Below are positions 7,465-15,196 of a stretch of DNA of 51,589 nt, piece by piece (position 1 is the first letter of the stretch; every line of letters starts with the position of its first letter). Position numbers and translations under genes: made by a program. The notes below the pieces were generated by a model. It was not told where the DNA came from, ran no database searches, and worked only from the letters and a program-made list of their open reading frames with translations. Source of the stretch: Alphaproteobacteria bacterium (lineage in GTDB: Bacteria; Pseudomonadota; Alphaproteobacteria; Thalassobaculales; Thalassobaculaceae); the NCBI GenBank assembly GCA_024742275.1, contig JANSYS010000027.1:1-51589 (forward strand), read 5' to 3'.

Positions 7465-7857
7465 ATGTATTCGCAGACCACGCGCGGCATTCAGGTGACG
7501 GTAACTCCGATCTACCTCGATGGGCAGTCCGACCCGCAGGACAACCATTTTGTCTGGGCCTATCAGGTCCGGATCGAGAACACCGGTAGTGAGACGGTGC
7601 GGCTCCGGACGCGCTATTGGAAGATCACGGATGCTGCCGGACATAGCCAGGAAGTTCGGGGACCGGGTGTGGTCGGTGAACAACCCACCCTCGGTCCGGG
7701 CGAGCATTTCGAATACACGAGCGGATGTCCGTTGACGACGCCGTCCGGTTTGATGGTCGGCAGCTACGCAATGGAGGATGCGGCCGGCGGCATGTTCGAT
7801 GTCGCGATCCCGGCGTTTTCCCTCGACAGCCCCTACGAAACCGGGCGACCGAACTGA
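7465..7857 (+). CDS. apaG: ApaG protein
   Basis: Small cytoplasmic beta-sandwich protein of the ApaG family, annotated in many genomes as a Co2+/Mg2+ efflux-related protein; its biochemical role is not settled. At 130 aa it is full length. It shows the family pattern [19 protein letters not shown], the [19 protein letters not shown] core and the [19 protein letters not shown] segment. The ATG is well placed after AGGAGG. It stands alone between ynjD and the folE promoter and reads in the same direction as both. The fold and family are clear from the sequence; involvement in metal resistance is family knowledge only. Confidence 0.93.
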   Translation: MYSQTTRGIQVTVTPIYLDGQSDPQDNHFVWAYQVRIENTGSETVRLRTRYWKITDAAGHSQEVRGPGVVGEQPTLGPGEHFEYTSGCPLTTPSGLMVGSYAMEDAAGGMFDVAIPAFSLDSPYETGRPN

Positions 7858-7934
7858 TGGTTCGGGATGCGGCAGCCCGACGGCCCGCTCTCCCGTCCAT
7901 CACGCATGGTTTACCAATGTTTCCCACCCTTACT

Positions 7935-7964
7935 TTGATCCAGCGCCGGGCTTCGGCGTATAAG
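7935..7964 (+). promoter_or_regulatory. Candidate sigma-70 promoter of folE
   Basis: TTGATC (7935-7940) and TATAAG (7959-7964) are separated by 18 nt, about 110 nt before the folE start, in the gap after apaG. The same TATAAG -10 box is seen before trcR. Confidence 0.55.
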
Positions 7965-8074
7965 AGGTGTATCGAACGCCGGTAGGCGACTTTCGGCAAC
8001 TGGCTCTGTCCCCATCGCCAAGATCCTTACTCAAAGTGCATGGGATATCCCCTCCCGAAGCAAAGGACCCCTGG

Positions 8075-8707
8075 ATGACCCCCTACGATAACGCCCTCGC
8101 GACGGCCGAGGACGGCCCCGTCGCGCCCGAATCCGCGCGCCCGACGCGTGAGGAAGCCGAGCGTGCGGTCCGCACGTTGATCGAGTTCGTCGGCGAAAAC
8201 CCGAACCGCGAGGGCCTGCAGGACACCCCCAAGCGGGTGGTCAAGTCCTACGAGGAACTGTTTTCGGGCTACCTGTACAACCCGGCGGAGATCCTCGCGC
8301 GCACCTTCGAAGAGGTGGAGGACTATGACGAAATCGTCCTGCTTCGCGGGGTTCGCTTCGAGTCCTTCTGCGAACACCACATGCTGCCGATCATCGGCAC
8401 CGCGCATGTCGCGTATTTCCCGAAAGACCGGGTCGTCGGCATTTCCAAACTCGCCCGGGTGATCGACGCCTACGCGCGGCGGATGCAGATCCAAGAGCGG
8501 CTGACCGCGCAAATCGCCCAGGCGATCGAGGACGTTCTACGTCCGGCGGGAACGGCCGTCGTGATCGAGTCCGAGCACCACTGCATGAGCACCCGCGGCG
8601 TACGCAAGCCGGGCGTCGGCATGGTAACGACGCGGATGCTGGGTTGCTTTAAGGACGATCCCGAGCGTCGCCGCGAGTTCTATCAACTGATCGGCCAGCC
8701 AGGCTGA
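8075..8707 (+). CDS. folE: GTP cyclohydrolase I
   Basis: Converts GTP to 7,8-dihydroneopterin triphosphate, the first step of tetrahydrofolate synthesis, as a decameric zinc enzyme in the cytoplasm. The protein (210 aa) has normal family length with a short variable N-terminus. Zinc ligands are visible in [11 protein letters not shown] and in [11 protein letters not shown], and the substrate loop [20 protein letters not shown] is intact. The ATG at 8075 is chosen because AAAGGA lies 7 nt upstream; in-frame codons before it look non-coding. A sigma-70-like promoter lies in the preceding gap, so the gene is probably transcribed alone. A strong hairpin follows, shared with the leader of the next gene. 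Confidence 0.96.
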   Translation: MTPYDNALATAEDGPVAPESARPTREEAERAVRTLIEFVGENPNREGLQDTPKRVVKSYEELFSGYLYNPAEILARTFEEVEDYDEIVLLRGVRFESFCEHHMLPIIGTAHVAYFPKDRVVGISKLARVIDAYARRMQIQERLTAQIAQAIEDVLRPAGTAVVIESEHHCMSTRGVRKPGVGMVTTRMLGCFKDDPERRREFYQLIGQPG

Positions 8708-8744
8708 AGCGGAGCCGTCGATAGGCTTTGCTTTCTCGTCCGAG

Positions 8745-8784
8745 CCTCCCTATTTTACAAGCGTAGTCTTGTTAAATAGGGAGG
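8745..8784 (+). promoter_or_regulatory. 17-bp hairpin that includes the RBS of the VOC gene
   Basis: CCTCCCTATTTTACAAG (8745-8761) and CTTGTTAAATAGGGAGG (8768-8784) are inverted copies with one mismatch around CGTAGT. The GGGAGG at 8779-8784 is the ribosome-binding site of the VOC gene at 8794, so in RNA the site would be buried in the stem. As DNA it is a 40-bp dyad that could be an operator. It also could stabilise or end the folE transcript, though there is no T tract. Confidence 0.75.
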
Positions 8785-8793
8785 CGGACGCAG

Positions 8794-9252
8794 ATGATCG
8801 TTCCGATAAAGAGTCTCTACGAGGCGCATCTCACCGTCCGAGATCTCGACCGGTCCGTGGCCTTCTACCGAGATGTTCTCGGCTTGCCTCTGGCCCATGT
8901 CGTGCCGGACCGGAACGTCGCGTTCTTCTGGGTACCGAAGGCGGAAACGGCAATGCTCGGTCTCTGGGGGGTCGGGACAGCGCCGATGGGCATGCGCCTG
9001 CATATCGCGTTCACGGTCGAACTGACCGACGTGGAACATTCCGTGGCCGCGCTCCGCGACGCCGGACTTACGCCGCATTTCAACAACACGCCCATCGACG
9101 AACCGATCGTGCTGGGCTGGATGCCGGCGACCAGCGTCTATTTCGACGACCCCGACGGCCACTCGCTAGAGTTCATTTCACTGCTTCCGGACCCGCCACG
9201 ACCGGACCTAGGCACCGTATCGCTGTCCGAGTGGCGCGCGCTGACGCGCTAG
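8794..9252 (+). CDS. VOC-family (glyoxalase/fosfomycin-resistance fold) metalloprotein
   Basis: Single-chain vicinal oxygen chelate protein (152 aa) with two beta-alpha-beta-beta-beta modules. Candidate metal ligands are His in YEAHLTVRDL, His in RLHIAFTVE and Glu in PDGHSLEFISL, the His-His-Glu set of FosA/FosB-like and some dioxygenase-like members. FYRDVLGLPL is the usual first-module motif. GGGAGG sits 9 nt before the ATG inside the right arm of a long hairpin, so translation may be controlled. Substrate cannot be read from the sequence: thiol transfer to an epoxide, isomerisation and simple binding all occur in this fold. It is separated from folE by the hairpin and from trkH by about 90 nt. 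Confidence 0.85.
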   Translation: MIVPIKSLYEAHLTVRDLDRSVAFYRDVLGLPLAHVVPDRNVAFFWVPKAETAMLGLWGVGTAPMGMRLHIAFTVELTDVEHSVAALRDAGLTPHFNNTPIDEPIVLGWMPATSVYFDDPDGHSLEFISLLPDPPRPDLGTVSLSEWRALTR

Positions 9253-9340
9253 GAACGACCGCTCCGACCGGCCCCGGTGGACAGTGAGGCGCCGATGATC
9301 GATCATCCGTCCGCACCGAACACCCTTGGGCAGAACCCGC

Positions 9341-10792
9341 GTGATCGATTTCGGACCGGTCTTCTTTATCGTCGGCCTGCTGCTGACGTTTCTGTCGATC
9401 GCGATGTGCGTGCCGGCGGCCGTCGATCTGGCGACCGGACACCCGGATTGGCAGGTGTTTCTCGGCGCGGCAGGGATCACCCTGTTCATCGGCGTCTCGC
9501 TGATGCTCTCGACCCGTACCGTGCGCGGCGCGAAGATTGGTCTAAGGCAGGCGTTCGTTCTCACGACCTTGAGCTGGGTCGCCATCGCAGCATTCGGCGC
9601 GCTGCCGTTCGCCTTCTCCGAGCTCGAGATGACGACGGCGGACGCGTTCTTCGAATCCATGTCCGGAGTCACCACAACAGGCGCGACGGTGATCGAGAAC
9701 CTGGACAACGCACCGCCCGGCATTTTGCTGTGGCGAGCGCTGCTTCAATGGCTCGGTGGCGTCGGCATCATCGTCATGGCCTTAGCGGTGTTACCGATGC
9801 TCAGCGTCGGCGGCATGCAGCTCTTCGCCACGGAGGCATTCGATACGCCGGACAAGGTACTGCCGCGCGCCGCCCAACTGGCGGGCGGCATCGGTAGCCT
9901 CTACCTTACCCTGACGTTCATGTGCGCCGTCGCCCTTTGGCTTGCCGGCATGGACGGCTTCGACGCCGTCGCCCACGCGATGACGACGATCGCCACCGGT
10001 GGCTATTCGACCAAGGACGCCTCCGTCGGCTACTTCAATTCGCCGGCGATCGATTGGATCATCACCTGCGGCATGATCATCGGCAGCCTTCCCTTCGTTC
10101 ACTATCTGCGGGTCACCCGCGGCGATATCGGCGGCCTGCTGCGCGACAGCCAGGTGCGGTGGTTCCTGAGCATCGTCGTTATCTGCGTGTCTCTGGTGAG
10201 TCTCTGGATCCTTTCCGAGATCGGGCTGGGCGCGCAGGACGCCTTTAGGTACGCCGCCTTCAACGTGGTCTCCGTGATGACGGGGACGGGCTATGCCACC
10301 ACGGACTTCGGATCCTGGGGAGGATTCGTCGCGACGATGATGCTGATCCTGATGTTCGTCGGCGGCTGCGCCGGATCGACCACCTGCGGCATCAAGATCT
10401 TCCGCATCCAGGTTCTCTACGCCACCGCCAAGGTACAGCTCGCTCGGTTGCTGAGGCCCCACGGCGTCTTCATTCCCTACTACAACCGCAAACCGATCCC
10501 GGAGACCGTCTCCGAGGCGGTCATGGGCTTCTTTTTTCTCTACATTCTCTGCTTCGGGCTCGTCGCAATGGGGCTGGCGGCGATGGGACTGGATTTCATC
10601 ACCGCCCTGTCCGGCGCCGCCACCGCGATCAGCAATGTCGGCCCCGGTCTCGGACCGATCATCGGACCCGCCGGAAACTTCGATCCACTGCCGGACATGG
10701 CGAAATGGCTTCTCTCCTTCGCCATGCTTCTCGGCCGTCTGGAGCTGTTCACCGTCCTGGTTCTGATAACCCCGACCTTCTGGCGGAAATAG
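9341..10792 (+). CDS. trkH: Trk-type potassium uptake protein TrkH
   Basis: Inner-membrane K+ translocating subunit of a Trk system (483 aa), usually gated by the NAD-binding protein TrkA, which is not in this window. Four selectivity-filter loops are visible: SGVTTTGATV, TTIATGGYST, SVMTGTGYAT and AISNVGPGLG, each between paired membrane helices. Many hydrophobic segments are spread over the whole length. A GTG start at 9341 (MIDFGPVFFIVG) fits the family better than TTG at 9326. The 3' end overlaps the converging ABC exporter gene by 44 bp, so the two transcripts must run into each other. Function is well supported. Confidence 0.93.
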   Translation: MIDFGPVFFIVGLLLTFLSIAMCVPAAVDLATGHPDWQVFLGAAGITLFIGVSLMLSTRTVRGAKIGLRQAFVLTTLSWVAIAAFGALPFAFSELEMTTADAFFESMSGVTTTGATVIENLDNAPPGILLWRALLQWLGGVGIIVMALAVLPMLSVGGMQLFATEAFDTPDKVLPRAAQLAGGIGSLYLTLTFMCAVALWLAGMDGFDAVAHAMTTIATGGYSTKDASVGYFNSPAIDWIITCGMIIGSLPFVHYLRVTRGDIGGLLRDSQVRWFLSIVVICVSLVSLWILSEIGLGAQDAFRYAAFNVVSVMTGTGYATTDFGSWGGFVATMMLILMFVGGCAGSTTCGIKIFRIQVLYATAKVQLARLLRPHGVFIPYYNRKPIPETVSEAVMGFFFLYILCFGLVAMGLAAMGLDFITALSGAATAISNVGPGLGPIIGPAGNFDPLPDMAKWLLSFAMLLGRLELFTVLVLITPTFWRK

Positions 10793-12617
10793 ATCCCTCC
10801 AGATCGGACTGGCCGAATTGCAGGTCTGCCAGCCGTCGATAGAGGGGACTGGACCGCATCAGCTCGGCATGGGTCCCCTCCGCGACCAGCCGACCGACAT
10901 CCATGACGCAGATCCGGTCGGCCTCGACGACCGTGGCAAGCCGATGTGCGATCACCAGGGTCGTGCGACCCCGCATCAACCGGTCGAGGGCGTTCTGCAC
11001 CAGACGCTCGTTCTCGGCGTCGAGCGCGCTGGTGGCCTCGTCCAGCAGCAGGATCGCCGGATCGCGCAGCAGCGCCCGGGCGATCGAAACCCGCTGACGC
11101 TCGCCGCCGGAGAGCCGGACACCCTTCTCGCCGAGAAAGCTGTCGTATCCCTGGGGCAACGCGCTGATGAAGTCGTGCGCCGCAGCGTCGCGGGCTGCGG
11201 CGATCACCTCGTCGTCGGTAGCATCCGGCCGGCCGTAGCGGATGTTCTCCATCGCGCTCGCGGCGAAGATGACGGGATCCTGCGATACCAGCGCGATGCG
11301 CCGTCGCAGATCCGTCGGATCGGCAGCCCGCGCGTCGACGCCGTCCACCAGAACCCGGCCCGAAGCGGGATCGTAGAACCGCAGCAGGAGCTGAAACACC
11401 GTTGTCTTTCCAGCACCCGAGGGGCCGACAAGCGCCACCGTTTCACCCGGCGCGACCGTCAGGGTCAGCCCGTCGAGCGCCGAGGTGTCAGGCCGGGACG
11501 GATAGCGGAAGGTCACGCTATCCAAGTCCACCCGCCCGAGCGCCGGCCAGGGAAGAAGCTCCGGCGTCTCCGGGGCGCGGATTTCAGGCTCGGCTTCGAG
11601 CAGTTCGATGAGACGCTCGGTCGCCCCGGCGGCGCGCAACAGCTCGCCGTAGACTTCCGAGATGATGCCCACCGAGAACGCGACGGTGACGCCGTAGAAA
11701 ATGAAGGCGGTGAGTTCGCCCGGCGACATGCGGCCGGCCATCACGTCGTTCCCGCCGACCCACAGCACGAAACCAACCGAGGAGAAAACCAGCAGGATCG
11801 CCAGTGAGGACAACAGGCCGCGCAACCGGATCCGGCGAACCGCCGTGGAGAACGCGGCGGCCACCTCGTCCCCGAAGCGGGCCCGGTCCTCCGCTTCGTG
11901 CGTGAACGCCTGCACCGTTCGGATCGCACCGAAACTCTCCTCGGCGACAGCGCCGACATCGGCCACCCGGTCCTGGGAATCGCGGCCGAGTTTCCTAACC
12001 CGACGGCCGATCAGCACGATCGGCACGACGATCGTCGGGACCACAAGCATAAGCAGGCCGGCCAGCTTGGCGTTGGTGATGACCAGCATGATCAGGCCGC
12101 CGATGAGCGCGAGCAGGTTGCGCAACGCCATCGAGGCGCTGGATCCGATGATCGACTGCAACAGGGTCGTGTCCGTTGTGAGACGCGACAGGACCTCACC
12201 GGTGCGCGTCACCTCGAAGAACCCCGGATGAAGCGAGACGACACGCGCGAAAACGGCATTGCGAAGGTCGGCGACGATCCGCTCGCCGAGCCATGACACC
12301 AGGTAGAAGCGGGAGAACGTGCCGATCGAAAGCACCACAGCCAAACCGATCAAAGCGGCCAGTGCCTGGTCGAGCTGCGCCGGATCGCCATCGGCAAACC
12401 CATCATCGACCAGGATCCGAAGCCCCTGGCCGACGGCGAGGGTCGCGGCGGCGGTGACCACCAAGGCGATCACGGCCAGCACGACGCGCCCGCGATAGGG
12501 AGCGACGAAGCCCAGAACCCGCTTCAAGACCGACAGGTCGCGGCCCTTGGGCCGGTCCTGGGGATGGGTCGTCGGCGTGTCGGCGCTATCCGGTCTCGCG
12601 GCGGTTGTGTCGCTCAA
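10749..12617 (-). CDS. ABC exporter with fused permease and ATPase (MsbA/LmrA-like half-transporter)
   Basis: Half-size ABC exporter (622 aa) expected to dimerise in the inner membrane. The N-terminal half has six membrane helices (about residues 30-310). The C-terminal ATPase has Walker A GPSGAGKTTVFQLL, signature RLSGGERQRVSIARALL, Walker B AILLLDEATSALD and H-loop IAHRLATV. A TTG at 12617 is taken as start because AGGA lies 6 nt upstream and the peptide then begins with the polar stretch SDTTAARPDS; more distal codons look non-coding. It lies 93 nt downstream of mntR on the same strand, so co-transcription is possible. Substrate (lipid, drug or peptide) is not identifiable. The 3' end overlaps trkH by 44 bp. 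Confidence 0.88.
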   Translation of the reverse strand: MSDTTAARPDSADTPTTHPQDRPKGRDLSVLKRVLGFVAPYRGRVVLAVIALVVTAAATLAVGQGLRILVDDGFADGDPAQLDQALAALIGLAVVLSIGTFSRFYLVSWLGERIVADLRNAVFARVVSLHPGFFEVTRTGEVLSRLTTDTTLLQSIIGSSASMALRNLLALIGGLIMLVITNAKLAGLLMLVVPTIVVPIVLIGRRVRKLGRDSQDRVADVGAVAEESFGAIRTVQAFTHEAEDRARFGDEVAAAFSTAVRRIRLRGLLSSLAILLVFSSVGFVLWVGGNDVMAGRMSPGELTAFIFYGVTVAFSVGIISEVYGELLRAAGATERLIELLEAEPEIRAPETPELLPWPALGRVDLDSVTFRYPSRPDTSALDGLTLTVAPGETVALVGPSGAGKTTVFQLLLRFYDPASGRVLVDGVDARAADPTDLRRRIALVSQDPVIFAASAMENIRYGRPDATDDEVIAAARDAAAHDFISALPQGYDSFLGEKGVRLSGGERQRVSIARALLRDPAILLLDEATSALDAENERLVQNALDRLMRGRTTLVIAHRLATVVEADRICVMDVGRLVAEGTHAELMRSSPLYRRLADLQFGQSDLEGSISARRSGLSEPGR

Positions 12618-12710
12618 GGGGCGTCCTGCTGGGTTCGTTGGTCGGTCCCCGCAAAATGGGGCGGAGCGACGCGCGGTCAAAAGAGGATGCGAACGCAACC
12701 GGCGCAGCCG

Positions 12711-13154
12711 CTACTCGTCCTGTGTGTGCTTCTCCACGAAAGCGCGGAACACGGATAGGGTCGCTTCGCTGACATGGTGCTCGATCCCTTCGGCATCGGC
12801 CTCCGCAACGTCCCGGTCGACACCGATTACCATCAGGAAGTCGCACACCAACCGGTGACGTTCCTTGCACATCTCCGCGAGCGCGCGTCCTTCCTCCGTC
12901 AGAAAGATGGCGCGGTAGGGTTTCGAGGTGACGTAGCCGTCCCGCTCGAGACGCTTCACGGTGTTGTTGACGGTGGCGGGCGTCACGCCGAACCGCTCCG
13001 CGAGCGACACCGCCCTGGCTTCGCCGTCCTGATCGATCAGATCGGCGATCATCTCCACATAATCCTCTGTGACTTCGCGCGCATGCTCGTCGCGCAGTCG
13101 TTTGAAGGTCTGAGCGTGATCCTCGACCGACCGGAGACCGTCCTCGTCCGCCAT
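12711..13154 (-). CDS. mntR: DtxR-family manganese-dependent regulator MntR
   Basis: Metal-sensing transcription factor (147 aa) that should bind DNA when loaded with Mn2+ and repress manganese uptake. The winged HTH is at about residues 35-80 (AVSLAERFGVTPATVNNTVKRLERDGYV). Metal-site residues typical of MntR are visible: EDYVEMIADL near the N-terminus, His in KERHRLVCDFL and the Glu/His cluster GIEHHVSEA. The start at 13154 follows GAGG with 5-nt spacing; an ATG at 13229 would add 25 residues running through the putative operator. The gene is divergent from a troABCD-like operon with a DtxR-like box between them, so this is almost certainly its local regulator. Confidence 0.9.
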   Translation of the reverse strand: MADEDGLRSVEDHAQTFKRLRDEHAREVTEDYVEMIADLIDQDGEARAVSLAERFGVTPATVNNTVKRLERDGYVTSKPYRAIFLTEEGRALAEMCKERHRLVCDFLMVIGVDRDVAEADAEGIEHHVSEATLSVFRAFVEKHTQDE

Positions 13155-13212
13155 CCCATCCTCGGCATCTATCTGCGACCGGACAGTACGACGCGCGGAG
13201 ATTTCTGGCAAT

Positions 13213-13231
13213 TTAGGCTTGACTAACATTT
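13213..13231. promoter_or_regulatory. Candidate MntR/DtxR operator between mntR and troA
   Basis: TTAGGCTTGACTAACATTT agrees with the DtxR-type consensus TTAGGTTAGCCTAACCTAA at 13 of 19 positions and contains the dyad TTAG/CTAA. It lies in the 139-bp divergent gap between mntR and the transporter genes, where it could control both. Confidence 0.55.
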
Positions 13232-13293
13232 AGAGGCACCCCAACTCTTATTACACAAAACTGCATTCGCAGTCGTATCGGAGCGCTGACGGG

Positions 13294-14271
13294 ATGACGG
13301 CGACACGACGCAACATATTGAAATCGCTGGCGGCGATCGCGGCGGTGGGCGTGGGAACCATCGGTCCCCGCAGCGTATCCGCCGCACCGCCGGTAGCGGT
13401 CGTCACGACCACATCGATGATCGCAGACACCGCCCGCCAGGTCGGAGGCGAGCGAGTCGCCGTCTCGGCTCTCATGGGCGCCGGCGTCGATCCCCATTCC
13501 TATCGCCAGACCCGCAGTGACATCGCGGCCATGCTGCGCGCGGACACCGTGCTCTGGCACGGCCTATACCTGGAAGCGCAGCTCGAGGAGTTTCTTCTGG
13601 AGCTCGGGCAGCGCAAACGCGTCGTCGCCGTCGGCGAGGCCGCGCCCAGGGATCGGCTGATCGCCCATGCCGACTACGAGAACAGGTTCGATCCGCATGT
13701 CTGGATGGATCCGTCGCTCTGGCGATCCGTCGTCGGCGCCGTGCGCGACGTGTTGACCGGAATCGATCCGGACGGCGCCCCGGCCTACGGCGCCGGAGCC
13801 GAACGGCATCTGGCGGAGATCGACACGCTCAACGCCTACGCCGCCGATAGACTTTCGACCGTGCCGCAGGAACAAAGGGTCCTGGTCACCGCCCATGACG
13901 CCTTCAGCTATTTCGGCCGCGCGTACGGCTTCGACGTGATGGGCATCCAGGGCATTTCCACCGAGTCGGAAGCCGGTCTGCGACGAATCGAGGAACTGGT
14001 AGGCATCCTTGTCGCGCGCGGCATCTCGGCCGTCTTCGTCGAAAGCTCTGTGTCGGAACGCAACATCCGAGCGCTCATAGAGGGTGCGAGGGCCCAAGGC
14101 CACGACGTGACCATCGGCGGCGAGCTATTTTCCGACGCCATGGGGCGGTCCGGAACGTACGAAGGTACGTATATCGGCATGATCGACCACAACGTCACCC
14201 GCATCACCCGAGCGCTGGGCGGCGACGCTCCGGAGCAAGGCATGCAGGGACGACTGGCACTCGGCTCGTGA
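13294..14271 (+). CDS. troA: Mn/Zn ABC transporter substrate-binding protein (TroA-like)
   Basis: Periplasmic cluster A-I metal-binding protein (325 aa) that delivers divalent metal to the permease. The N-terminus TRRNILKSLAAIAAVGVG looks like a twin-arginine signal. The four ligands of Treponema TroA are conserved at almost the same numbering: His68 (DPHSY), His135 (DPHVW), His201 (TAHDAFSYFGRAYGF) and Asp281 (GGELFSDAMG). The third ligand is His as in TroA, not Glu as in PsaA, so Zn binding is possible besides Mn. It is the first gene of a four-gene operon divergent from mntR; the operon context favours manganese. The long His-rich loop typical of ZnuA is absent. Confidence 0.92.
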   Translation: MTATRRNILKSLAAIAAVGVGTIGPRSVSAAPPVAVVTTTSMIADTARQVGGERVAVSALMGAGVDPHSYRQTRSDIAAMLRADTVLWHGLYLEAQLEEFLLELGQRKRVVAVGEAAPRDRLIAHADYENRFDPHVWMDPSLWRSVVGAVRDVLTGIDPDGAPAYGAGAERHLAEIDTLNAYAADRLSTVPQEQRVLVTAHDAFSYFGRAYGFDVMGIQGISTESEAGLRRIEELVGILVARGISAVFVESSVSERNIRALIEGARAQGHDVTIGGELFSDAMGRSGTYEGTYIGMIDHNVTRITRALGGDAPEQGMQGRLALGS

Positions 14272-14302
14272 CGGGCCGGGAACCAACCGAGAGAGGCAGA
14301 GC

Positions 14303-15118
14303 ATGAGCCCCGACCCGCAAATCGAACTGGTGGCGGACCAAGGCCGGACGCTGACGACCGATCAATCGTCCTGCCCGCTGGAAGTCCGCGGTCTCACCGT
14401 CTCCTATGGTGAGAAGCCGGCCGTCTTTTCGGTCGACGCGCGGTTCCCTTCGGCCAGCATGACCGCCATCGTCGGCCCGAACGGCGCCGGCAAGTCGACC
14501 TTCTTGAAGGGAACGCTCGGAATCGTTCCGCTGCTGGCCGGCGACGTCCGTTTCTTCGGGCTGCCGTTCAAGCAGGTGCGCGCCGATGTCGCCTACGTCC
14601 CGCAAAGGGCCTCGGTGGACTGGGATTTCCCCGCACGCGTGATCGATGTCGTGATCATGGGCCTGTACCGGGAGGTTGGTCTGTTCCGCTTCGCCGGGAC
14701 GCGCCAGAGCGCGCGCGCCATGGATTGCCTGGACCGGGTCGGCATGCAGGATTTCGCCGATCGGCAGATCGGGCAGCTTTCCGGCGGTCAGCAGCAACGC
14801 GTTTTCCTGGCCCGCGCGCTCGCTCAGGATGCGGAACTCTATCTGCTGGACGAACCGTTCGCCGGTGTCGACGCCGCCACCGAGCACGCCATTGTCTCCG
14901 TCCTGAAACAGCTCAAGGCGGACGGCAAGACGGTCGTATGCGTGCATCACGACCTTTCGACGGTGATCGCTTATTTCGACCGGGCGCTGCTGATCAACAT
15001 GCGCAAGCAGGCGGAGGGTTCGGTCGCAGAGGCATTCACCCCCGAAACCCTGCAGGCCACCTATGGCGGTCGCCTCGCCGAGAGCCAGATCGACGAGTTG
15101 CGGCTGGGCTTGGCCTAA
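14303..15118 (+). CDS. troB: Mn/Zn ABC transporter ATP-binding protein
   Basis: ATPase of the metal importer (271 aa). Walker A GPNGAGKSTFLKG, signature LSGGQQQRVFLARAL, Walker B ELYLLDEPFAGVD and the switch His in CVHHDLSTV are intact, and VPQRASVDWDFPA is the Q-loop region typical of metal-type (ZnuC/MntB) ATPases. GAGAGAGGC lies before the ATG and the gene starts 31 nt after troA. About 30 residues precede the ABC domain. It should couple ATP hydrolysis to metal entry through the two permeases that follow. Its expression is expected to follow the MntR-like box upstream of troA. Confidence 0.93.
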   Translation: MSPDPQIELVADQGRTLTTDQSSCPLEVRGLTVSYGEKPAVFSVDARFPSASMTAIVGPNGAGKSTFLKGTLGIVPLLAGDVRFFGLPFKQVRADVAYVPQRASVDWDFPARVIDVVIMGLYREVGLFRFAGTRQSARAMDCLDRVGMQDFADRQIGQLSGGQQQRVFLARALAQDAELYLLDEPFAGVDAATEHAIVSVLKQLKADGKTVVCVHHDLSTVIAYFDRALLINMRKQAEGSVAEAFTPETLQATYGGRLAESQIDELRLGLA

Positions 15119-15196
15119 GGCCGGGCTCCCGGGCCGCCTCGCCATGTCGTCGACCGTCCGCCCTCTCGCTCCTCGTGCTCGCCGCGAGCGTATCCG

